Part shown: positions 26,894 through 32,961 of the stretch, piece by piece
How positions within the stretch are numbered: position 1 is the first letter of the stretch
Layout of the letters: the number at the start of each line of letters is the position of its first letter
Assembly: GCA_010025385.1 (NCBI GenBank)
Contig: RGTL01000003.1
Span: forward strand, 1 to 32,961
Direction: 5' to 3'
Source: Gammaproteobacteria bacterium
GTDB lineage: Bacteria; Pseudomonadota; Gammaproteobacteria; Arenicellales; UBA868
Length of the DNA: 32,961 nt
Notes under the pieces: generated by a model
What the model saw: only the letters and a program-made list of their open reading frames with translations
What the model was told of the DNA's origin: nothing
The model's database searches: none
Translations under genes and position numbers: made by a program

Positions 26894-26906
26894 CTCTCTT
26901 AGCGCT

Positions 26907-27788
26907 CTACACCAGGTGTTTCAACAGATCGGCCATGGTGTTGCCCAGGTCTACGGGGGAGGACACCACCGAAACGCCAGCGTTTTTCAGCGCGCGAATC
27001 TTTGATTCCGCTGTCCCCGTCCCGTAATGGATGATGGTGCCTGCATGCCCCATGCGACGACCTTCCGGAACGGTTTGGCCGGCGATATAAGCAACAACGG
27101 GCTTTTTTACGACCTGATCGCGCAACCAGTCGGCCGCCCTTTCCTCTGAGACACCCCCCACCTCACCAAGAAGAATGATGCCTTTCGTTTCGTCGTCTTG
27201 GAGAAACTGTTGAAGGCATTCACTCTGCGAAAGACCGACCACGGGATCCGCGCCAACACCAACACAGGCTGACTGGCCAAGACCATTTCGGGTAGTTTGA
27301 TTGACGGCTTCGTAGGTGAGCGTGCTCGCCCGGGAGACGATCCCTACACAGCCCGGCTTAAATATTCCCTGCGGCATGATGCCCAACGTGCCCACACCGG
27401 GGACGGCTATGCCCGGACTATTGGGGCCGACAAGAATGGAGGATGAACTCTCCAAGCGCGCCTTGACGCGTACGATGTCAAGCACGGGAATGCGTTCGGT
27501 CACGCAGACGATAAGCCCTACCTCCGCGTCGACCGCTTCCAAAATCGCGTCGGCTGCGTTCGCCGGTGGCACAAAAATGACGGTTGCGTTTGCCTGCGTT
27601 GCTCCAACCGCGTCGGCTACGGAATTAAATACAGGAACGCCAAGGTGACGCGTCCCGCCCTTGCCGTTGCGAACCCCTCCGACGATATTGGTTCCGGCCG
27701 CCATGGCGCGCTCGCAATGGAATGTGCCCTGCTTACCAGTGATGCCCTGACAGATAATGCGTGTGGAGGAGTCAATCAGAATGCTCAC
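26907..27788 (-). CDS. SucD-like acyl-CoA synthetase alpha subunit (divergent paralogue)
   Basis: Alpha subunit of a succinyl-CoA-synthetase-type ligase, 293 residues. CoA-binding Rossmann part: IICQGITGKQGTFHCERAM and VGGVRNGKGGTRHLGVPVF. The phosphohistidine is H248 in RRMGHAGTI. Several normally fixed places differ: GPNSPG for GPNCPG, IVSRASTLTYEAV for IVSRSGTLTYEAV, and VGADPVVGLS for the GGDPFNGT type. The start is GTG at 27788, overlapping the sucC-like stop by four bases (GTGA), so translation is coupled. The pair sits between a quinone oxidoreductase and gntR-frc, not among TCA-cycle genes. Candidates are a ligase for another dicarboxylate (malate thiokinase-like) or a supplier of succinyl-CoA for Frc. 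Confidence 0.88.
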   Translation of the reverse strand: MSILIDSSTRIICQGITGKQGTFHCERAMAAGTNIVGGVRNGKGGTRHLGVPVFNSVADAVGATQANATVIFVPPANAADAILEAVDAEVGLIVCVTERIPVLDIVRVKARLESSSSILVGPNSPGIAVPGVGTLGIMPQGIFKPGCVGIVSRASTLTYEAVNQTTRNGLGQSACVGVGADPVVGLSQSECLQQFLQDDETKGIILLGEVGGVSEERAADWLRDQVVKKPVVAYIAGQTVPEGRRMGHAGTIIHYGTGTAESKIRALKNAGVSVVSSPVDLGNTMADLLKHLV

Positions 27789-29056
27789 GATGCACCCACC
27801 CCTTTACTGCCCGCCAAGGATTTAAGAAGGCGCCGCCAACCGCCAGATGTAGCCCCCGATTCGACGGGGTTTGACTGCAGTTCAGCGATCCGTGAGGCCC
27901 CCGCCGCGAGGTCCGGAACCAGTTCCACAGGTAACCCTGACCGTTCAAGGCGGGACGCCGCGAGCTCGGCATTGGTTCCCGCAAGACGCATCACCACAGG
28001 GATCGTAATCGGTTTTTCCAGATGAGCGAGAAGTAATCCATCTGCGATCGTGTCGCAACGCATGATGCCCGCGCCGAATACATTCACAAATAGACAGCGG
28101 ACACGCTCGTCTGAAAGTAACAACAAGAAAGCCTGCTTCACCCGACTGACTTCGAGCACAGGGGGTATATCGAGAAAGTTTGCCGGACGCGCACCGATGT
28201 GAGTTAGAGCATCCACCGTCGCCATGGCAAGCCCCGCGCCGCTTGAGAAGGTGCCCACGTCGCCATCCAATCGAACAAAATTGAACCCGTTTTGAGCCGC
28301 TATCCGCTCCACAGAACCGATCTCGGAGCGCACACCCAGCGCAGCGAGCCGTGACTGCCGATACAGGGCGTTGTCATCAGCCGTAATCCGGGCATCCAGT
28401 GCAATTACGCTGCCGTTTTCCCTTACGCCAAGCGGGTTGATCTCGATAAGCGATAAATCTTTTTCTATAAAAAGCGCGTGTAGCCGGTTTATCAACTGTC
28501 CAAGCGCGGCTTTTGCCTCGTCATTCAGGCCCAGTTGTGATCCCATGAAATCGAGACTCTGGGCGAGGACTGGCTCCCCCGAACCCAAGGACGTCTTGAT
28601 TAATAAGTGGGGATCTTCTCGGACCGCGGTCTCGATCTCTTCACCACCTCTCGCACTGGCAAGGCAGGCGATTTGCCCGGACTCTCCATCCACGAGCATC
28701 GCTAGAAACAGCTGCACGGGGGTTTTTACGGCAGACTCGATATACACCGAATGCACCTGCTCACCCTGCGCAGCAGTTTGCGGCGTAACCAAAACCGATC
28801 CCAACATGGACCGCGCCGCGCTTCCCACCTCAAGCGCAGTCTTAGCAAAAACCACGCCGCATACGTGTCGGTCATTGAGAAAATAACCCTGGGCCCGACC
28901 TCCCGCATGGACCTGCGCTTTGACGACCCACGGCCCTTCGCCAAGCTCGCCCGCGGCCTCCACTGCGCGAGACTCAGTCGTTGCCAGAAGTCCACGCGGC
29001 ACCGGGATACCGCTCTCGCGCATTAACTCTTTCGCTTGATATTCGAATATATGCAT
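27785..29056 (-). CDS. SucC-like acyl-CoA synthetase beta subunit (divergent paralogue)
   Basis: ATP-grasp beta subunit, 423 residues, about 30 longer than usual because of an extra C-terminal tail (ATSGGWRRLLKSLAGSKG). The start MHIFEYQAKELMRESGIPVP, the loop KAQVHAGGRAQG, IEINPLGVRENG and DARITADDNALY are family landmarks. The CoA-ligase half is unusual. FLDIPPVLEVSRVKQAF stands where housekeeping SucC has FLDVGGGA followed by the E-K-V block, and VNVFGAGIMRCD carries one more residue than VNIFGGIMRCD. These loops shape the active site in SucC, so a changed substrate is likely. It begins 36 bp after the quinone oxidoreductase gene on the same strand and overlaps the SucD-like gene. Confidence 0.88.
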   Translation of the reverse strand: MHIFEYQAKELMRESGIPVPRGLLATTESRAVEAAGELGEGPWVVKAQVHAGGRAQGYFLNDRHVCGVVFAKTALEVGSAARSMLGSVLVTPQTAAQGEQVHSVYIESAVKTPVQLFLAMLVDGESGQIACLASARGGEEIETAVREDPHLLIKTSLGSGEPVLAQSLDFMGSQLGLNDEAKAALGQLINRLHALFIEKDLSLIEINPLGVRENGSVIALDARITADDNALYRQSRLAALGVRSEIGSVERIAAQNGFNFVRLDGDVGTFSSGAGLAMATVDALTHIGARPANFLDIPPVLEVSRVKQAFLLLLSDERVRCLFVNVFGAGIMRCDTIADGLLLAHLEKPITIPVVMRLAGTNAELAASRLERSGLPVELVPDLAAGASRIAELQSNPVESGATSGGWRRLLKSLAGSKGVGAS

Positions 29057-29092
29057 AAGGTCGCCACAAAAAACCGACTCGACTTTTCGTTC

Positions 29093-30097
29093 CTAGTCAA
29101 TTGCCACAGCGGGGTCTATCTGCAGAACAATCTTGCCGAAGTGGCCGGAGCGATCCATCAGTTCATGAGCGTCTCGAACCCGATCCAAAGGAAAAATATG
29201 ATCGACCAGTGGTTTAAGACTCCCGCTTGAAAAAAGCGACGCCGTGCTGTCATAAAAACGCTTGATAATCATCGCTTTCTCGCCGACCGGCCGCGGTCGC
29301 AATACCGAACCCACAACTTTCTGCCGACGCACCATCAGCTGCGCCAGGTTTATCTCCTCTTTGATGCCCCCCATGACGCCGATCAGCACAAGGGCCCCAC
29401 CGATCGCGAGCGAGGCCAGATTTTGTTTTAAATACGCGGCCCCAATGTGATCCAGAATAATGTCCACACCAGCCCCTTCGGTTTCTGCCTTGATGATCTC
29501 GGCAAAATCTTGCTTCTGATAGTCAATGACGTGATCCACGCCGAGCTCACGCACCCGTTCTACCTTCCCCGAGGATGCGGTTACAAAAATTGGACTTTGC
29601 GGAACAAGGGCCCGACATAACTGGATAGCTGCCGTATTGACACCTCCACCACCACCATGAAGCAATACGCGCTGCCCATCGCTGACGCCGGGGAACTGAA
29701 AGAGATTGAGATGCGCTGTGATGTAGGTCTCACTAACGCTCGCCGCCTCTGCCCAGCTTAATTCCGGCGGCACAGGCATCAGATGACCTTCCCACGCAAC
29801 AGCATATTCCGCGTAACCGCCCCCGCCGACGAGGCCCATGACCCGATCTCCGACTGACCATCGGGTCGCCTCCGGACCTACCTCGACCACCTCTCCCGCA
29901 ATCTCAAGACCCAACACCTTCGATTCGCCGGGTGGCGGCGGATAATTCCCCTGTCGCTGGACCACGTCGGGTCGATTCACGCTGCTCGCCAGCACCTTGA
30001 CCATCACCTGTCCCTCGCCAGGGGCCGGACGATCCAGTGCGCTGACCTGCAACGTCTCCGGCCCACCAAACTCGTTCTGAGTGACTGCCTTCATCAT
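29093..30097 (-). CDS. NAD(P)H:quinone oxidoreductase, zeta-crystallin/PIG3 family
   Basis: Medium-chain dehydrogenase/reductase without catalytic zinc, 334 residues. Blocks: MKAVTQNEFGGPETLQV, VNRPDVVQRQGNYPPPPGES, LGLEIAGEVVEVG, GDRVMGLVGGGGYAEYA, and the cofactor loop VLLHGGGGGVNTAAIQLCRA. ILDHIGAAYLKQN and the C-terminal LDRVRDAHELMDRSGHFGKI follow. I start at the first of two adjacent ATGs (30097), since AAAGGA lies about 11 bases upstream; the second (30094) is equally typical of the family. An in-frame ATG at 30232 would add 45 unrelated residues across the palindrome. It heads the row that runs through the SucCD-like pair, gntR and frc. Its role there is unclear; a quinone or an enoyl-thioester could be the acceptor. 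Confidence 0.9.
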   Translation of the reverse strand: MMKAVTQNEFGGPETLQVSALDRPAPGEGQVMVKVLASSVNRPDVVQRQGNYPPPPGESKVLGLEIAGEVVEVGPEATRWSVGDRVMGLVGGGGYAEYAVAWEGHLMPVPPELSWAEAASVSETYITAHLNLFQFPGVSDGQRVLLHGGGGGVNTAAIQLCRALVPQSPIFVTASSGKVERVRELGVDHVIDYQKQDFAEIIKAETEGAGVDIILDHIGAAYLKQNLASLAIGGALVLIGVMGGIKEEINLAQLMVRRQKVVGSVLRPRPVGEKAMIIKRFYDSTASLFSSGSLKPLVDHIFPLDRVRDAHELMDRSGHFGKIVLQIDPAVAID

Positions 30098-30214
30098 CGG
30101 AGACTGAATCCTTTCTTTAAAAATTCGCGAGGCCGGATTGACCATGCGGAGCAAAGTCCGAGAGTTGGCCCGCAAGGGTGGTGCTCGTTGCCCTTCGAAC
30201 TGAATAGTCCTCTC

Positions 30215-30231
30215 TGGTATACAATATACCA
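30215..30231. promoter_or_regulatory. Perfect 17-bp palindrome, candidate operator of the GntR/FCD regulator
   Basis: TGGTATACAATATACCA is a perfect inverted repeat, seven bases each side of a CAA centre, 118 bp upstream of the quinone oxidoreductase ATG. It contains GTATAC and ATTGTATAC-like stretches, akin to the T-x-G-T-A-T-A-C-x-A sites of FadR-subfamily GntR regulators. On the minus strand a possible promoter precedes it: TTGAAA, 17 bases, TCTTAT. That would put the palindrome near the transcription start, where a repressor would block. It could also affect the LOG gene, whose ATG is 73 bp the other way. Confidence 0.5.
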
Positions 30232-30303
30232 TTTAATTCCATAAGAAACATTCTTACTAGCGCTTTCAAGCTAGCACAGAGTCCTTTCTGCTACCCTGCT
30301 GTC

Positions 30304-31044
30304 ATGAAAGCCTACAAAAACAACGATTTTTTGGACAGCCCCGATGCCCGGCTGCTACGAATCCTATCGGAGTTCGTCGAACCAAAGGCCCGCTTTGCCA
30401 AAAACGGAATTGAGGACACTATCGTCTTCATGGGTTCAGCCCGCGCCCCCTCACCTGAGGAGGCATCCTCCCCAAGCGCCCTGGGATCTGCCTACGAGGC
30501 CTGTCGCGATCTCGCCTCTCGTTTTACCCAGTGGTCCAAGACGCTTCCCGAGGGACACCGGCGCTTCGTCGTCTGCTCGGGTGGGGGTCCGGGAATCATG
30601 GAGGCCGCCAACCGTGGCGCGTCGGAGGCCGGCGGAATCAATATCGGATTGGGGATTTCGCTCCCGCACGAGCAGGAAAACAATCGCTTTGTGACTCGGG
30701 AGCTCTCGCTGGAGTTCCATTACTTCTTCATGCGCAAGTTCTGGTTTGCGTACCTCGCGAAAGCCATCGTATTTTTCCCCGGCGGATTTGGAACGCTCGA
30801 TGAGTTATTCGAGGTTCTGACCCTTGTCCAAACAAGAAAAATCAGAAAACACCTTCCGATCGTGCTTTTTGATAAAGCATTCTGGAGCGCAACCGTTAAC
30901 TTCGATGCTTTGGTCGCCAATCACACCATCGCCGAAAAAGATCTCGATCTCTTTCTGATAACCGATTCCGTCGACGAGGCCTTTGATCACATTACGGAAC
31001 AACTGATCCGCTTTGGCCTCGAAGAGCACGGGGCGCGCCTTTAG
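30304..31044 (+). CDS. LOG family protein (TIGR00730-like nucleotide 5'-monophosphate phosphoribohydrolase)
   Basis: LOG proteins split nucleotide monophosphates (cytokinin or purine type) into base and ribose 5-phosphate. Both family signatures are present: CSGGGPGIMEAANRGA (GGGPGIME 93-100) and FFPGGFGTLDELFEVL (PGGFGTLDE 159-167), with the conserved arginine in MRKF between them. At 246 residues it belongs to the longer bacterial LOG type, often mis-called lysine decarboxylase. The region between the two signatures (LPHEQENNRFVTRELSLEFH) is also typical. The ATG at 30304 follows a region without ribosome binding site. It is flanked by the divergent acyl-CoA row and a convergent ketopantoate-reductase-like gene, with no evident partner. 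Confidence 0.88.
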   Translation: MKAYKNNDFLDSPDARLLRILSEFVEPKARFAKNGIEDTIVFMGSARAPSPEEASSPSALGSAYEACRDLASRFTQWSKTLPEGHRRFVVCSGGGPGIMEAANRGASEAGGINIGLGISLPHEQENNRFVTRELSLEFHYFFMRKFWFAYLAKAIVFFPGGFGTLDELFEVLTLVQTRKIRKHLPIVLFDKAFWSATVNFDALVANHTIAEKDLDLFLITDSVDEAFDHITEQLIRFGLEEHGARL

Positions 31045-31106
31045 CCCGCGTGCCCCATCTCACCACCCTAAAGAGGATTGGCCGTGCTGAAAGGGATACG
31101 CCGCCA

Positions 31107-32225
31107 CTAAGCCGCGCGATTACGGGATAGCCAGTCCTCCACCAGCGCCACGGTTTCGTCAACCGTCGCAATACGGCTTCCGCGCTGATCGGCAATCAAG
31201 GCCACCAGCTTGTCTACACGCTCGATGTTTGTGGCGCCTCCGGCGAGCGCTCTCGCCACCGAAGACGGATTTAGAAGAGATTCAGCAGCTTTTGCGTACT
31301 TCTCGAATGGAACGAAATCTGCAGGATCACCCCCAAGATCACAGCACAGGTCGACGACCGCTTGGTAGACCGCTCGGGTTTTCTTTAGGTCGCTGTACAC
31401 CGCTTCTTTGATGGGCCGCATCGCATCGGGCTTTACACAGCGATAGTTCCCTGCCATGAGCATGGCCCATTTGGCAAAAGGCACGTAAAGCGAGTCATAG
31501 ACCCGAAGTTTCACAGGGACCTCAGTGCTTTCATCATCTGAGAGCCTCATTCGAACCGAATCGATACCCGTCTCAAGATCGGTCAACATCGCGTTTGCTG
31601 CTTCAGAAGCAAACCGAGCGGCCTTGAAGTTCGTCGGCAGACGCACCTGAAGCACGTTGGGTGACTCCTCCGGCGGACGAAATGCTTGTGGATCCGGACT
31701 GCAGAGCGTCATCGCCTCGGGATCAAATGCATCCCAAAGATCGGGGTCATGAAAGCAGCCGCGAAGAGAATCGGTGTCAAGATTAGGTATTCGACGAAGA
31801 TACGGCAACAACGGCATGTTCGTGATTGCTACAGAAGGTACATCATGTTTTGCCACGGCCAGCATAAGCTCCCGCACGCCGGCCGCGCTGTATTGCGGCT
31901 CCTGCATGGCCAACACAACGAGATCGTATTCCGATGGATCAGCACGCTCTGGCGAAACGGCATCCAGGACTCCCGGCAAATCGTTAGAGTGAATATCGAC
32001 AAGGCCCTCGCGACCCTTTAGGGGCATCCGCACTACCGAACCTTGCGCATTAAAGACAGCTGCGGTCGATTCCCGGCACACCAAGGTGGCCGAATGACCG
32101 GCCATGAGGAGTTTGGTAGATAACAGCGAGCCATAAGACGCCCCAAGCACAAGCGTGCGGTATGGATTTTGTGCGGCCTCGCTAGACGCCTCTACTCTCG
32201 CAAGATTGTCCTGCGCACTACGCAT
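31107..32225 (-). CDS. Ketopantoate reductase (PanE/ApbA)-like oxidoreductase
   Basis: Predicted NAD(P)-dependent reductase of 372 residues, longer than the roughly 300 of PanE. After a 20-residue N-terminal extension comes a dinucleotide-binding fold, TLVLGASYGSLLSTKLLMAG (G28-x-x-x-G32), followed by TLVCR. YDLVVLAMQEPQYSAAGVRE matches the beta 4 region of PanE, where the cofactor meets the substrate. In the helical half, VPFAKWAMLMAGNYRCV resembles the catalytic lysine/asparagine block. The glycine motif is not the strict G-x-G-x-x-G. The specific activity is unknown. One oxalate route uses a PanE-family oxalyl-CoA reductase, which makes its position near frc interesting, but it is not in that operon. 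Confidence 0.6.
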   Translation of the reverse strand: MRSAQDNLARVEASSEAAQNPYRTLVLGASYGSLLSTKLLMAGHSATLVCRESTAAVFNAQGSVVRMPLKGREGLVDIHSNDLPGVLDAVSPERADPSEYDLVVLAMQEPQYSAAGVRELMLAVAKHDVPSVAITNMPLLPYLRRIPNLDTDSLRGCFHDPDLWDAFDPEAMTLCSPDPQAFRPPEESPNVLQVRLPTNFKAARFASEAANAMLTDLETGIDSVRMRLSDDESTEVPVKLRVYDSLYVPFAKWAMLMAGNYRCVKPDAMRPIKEAVYSDLKKTRAVYQAVVDLCCDLGGDPADFVPFEKYAKAAESLLNPSSVARALAGGATNIERVDKLVALIADQRGSRIATVDETVALVEDWLSRNRAA

Positions 32226-32495
32226 AACAGTTGATACCTGTAAAAAAATTTAAGGCCCGAGTGTATCGCATTCGACTTTAAATTCGACCCTCCCTCATCG
32301 GATACTTTTGGGCACGATTGGGGCCAGAGAAGGATCCTTCAAATTTATTAAAATCAAGAATGGGCCGATGCCCATCCGGCGTGCCGGCGACACCTCTTTT
32401 CGCATAAGATTTTTTTTCGGTACGGATAAAAATAATATTTGCAGCGCAAGTTACGCGACGGACTGACCCAATAAACCTGATACCTCCCTTCTGGC
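32226..32495. other. Divergent intergenic region with tandem stem-loops and T-tract
   Basis: These 270 bp between two divergent genes hold no gene that I can support. The region is AT-rich at both ends. Two inverted repeats touch each other: ATGGGC-CGAT-GCCCAT (32360-32375) and CCGGC-GT-GCCGG (32376-32387). A T8 run follows at about 32409-32416. A direct repeat ATTCGAC occurs twice, 13 bases apart, near 32265-32285. The layout suggests promoters for both genes plus a structured leader, but no known riboswitch is recognised. Confidence 0.4.
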
Positions 32496-32961
32496 ATGGA
32501 TCTACCCATACCTATCATTGATCTGCAATCAAACACGGGTCACCTCGAGGATCCTGCGATCGCGAACGCGCTGGACCGCGCCCTATCGTCCCTCGGGTTT
32601 TGTTATCTCACTGGGCATGGGGTCAATTTGGAGATTATCGGGAATGCTTTCAGGGCCAATCGCGAGTTTCACCAGCTCCCTGCTGAGGCAAAAGCAGATC
32701 TTAAGATCAACGCCCAGCACCGAGGCTATATTGCCCGTGACACCAGCACGACCCGCACGTCATCAGTCGAGCGCGTCGAGACGCCTAACCGATCAGAATC
32801 CCTGATGCTGATGCAGCCGGTCGATCCGTCGGATAAGCGATGGGGCTCCGGTATTTTCGGTCCCAACCAATTTCCTGACCGCGACCTTCCGATGTTCAGG
32901 GTCTGGTCTGTCGAATATTTTGATGCGATGTCGCGACTCGCCCTGGAACTTACAGGGCGGC
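32496..32961 (+). CDS. Isopenicillin N synthase-like 2-oxoglutarate/Fe(II) dioxygenase, 5' part
   Basis: The frame opens at ATG 32496 and runs off the window end, giving 155 residues. The N-terminal DIOX_N-type block is clear: PIPIIDLQS, an AIANALDRALSSLGFCYLTG then HGV segment, FHQLPAEAKADLKI and QHRGYIARD. It continues with ESLMLMQP, GPNQFPD, LPMFRVWSVEYFDAM and LALELTG. This order is that of the IPNS-like non-heme iron oxygenases, which hydroxylate or oxidise small molecules. The H-x-D...H iron site and the R-x-S motif lie beyond the window, so activity cannot be judged. It diverges from the ketopantoate-reductase-like gene across a structured 270-bp region. No good ribosome binding site precedes the ATG. 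Confidence 0.85.
   Translation, partial: MDLPIPIIDLQSNTGHLEDPAIANALDRALSSLGFCYLTGHGVNLEIIGNAFRANREFHQLPAEAKADLKINAQHRGYIARDTSTTRTSSVERVETPNRSESLMLMQPVDPSDKRWGSGIFGPNQFPDRDLPMFRVWSVEYFDAMSRLALELTGR

Noticed and set aside
30098-30232. Upstream ATG at 30232 for the quinone oxidoreductase, adding 45 residues
   Set aside because: The added residues do not resemble the family and the frame would begin inside the palindrome region; the ATG pair at 30094-30097 fits the family start MKAV.

Overview
The window looks like an ordinary chromosomal segment of a gammaproteobacterium, most likely from an assembled metagenomic or single-cell contig. The evidence is the gene order smc-zipA-ligA (ZipA is essentially a gammaproteobacterial division protein), a DksA of the classical four-cysteine type, the cluster ffs-dnaX-ybaB-recR with a short 4.5S-type SRP RNA, and closely packed genes with short gaps. 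I saw no tRNA, rRNA, insertion sequence, phage gene or CRISPR array.

Layout. Positions 1-360 are a patchwork of gene fragments that do not belong together (GlgX-like, YgfZ-like, then an argE/M20 deacetylase gene cut in half), which points to a chimeric contig end. Next come a 3-hydroxyacyl-CoA dehydrogenase, a hydantoinase/oxoprolinase-family protein, an unrecognised 308-residue protein, an N-formylglutamate amidohydrolase-family protein, a DMT transporter and aconitase A with a TTG start. From 16.1 to 9.6 kb on the minus strand runs smc-zipA-ligA; ligA carries an internal deletion of about 270 bp plus a frameshift. Between 16.2 and 18.8 kb are a GST, dksA and a class I dihydroorotase. From 21.7 to 18.9 kb on the minus strand lies the replication/repair block ffs-dnaX-ybaB-recR. 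Then follow a METTL27-like methyltransferase, an M50 site-2 protease, an EEP-family hydrolase and a periplasmic DUF3108 protein.

The most distinctive part is 30.1 to 24.9 kb on the minus strand: quinone oxidoreductase, SucC-like, SucD-like (GTG start, 4-nt overlap), FadR/FCD-type GntR regulator, formyl-CoA transferase (Frc). All face the same way with small gaps, and a perfect 17-bp palindrome stands upstream of the first gene. The SucCD-like pair departs from housekeeping succinyl-CoA synthetase at several normally conserved loops. I infer a regulated acyl-CoA (possibly oxalate) module in which the ligase supplies a CoA donor and Frc transfers CoA. A ketopantoate-reductase-like gene 1 kb away could act on the CoA thioester, by analogy with the oxalyl-CoA reductase PanE2 of Methylobacterium; this link is speculative.

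The window ends with a LOG-family protein, the ketopantoate-reductase-like protein, a structured 270-bp intergenic region and the 5' part of an isopenicillin-N-synthase-like 2-oxoglutarate/Fe(II) dioxygenase that runs off the end.
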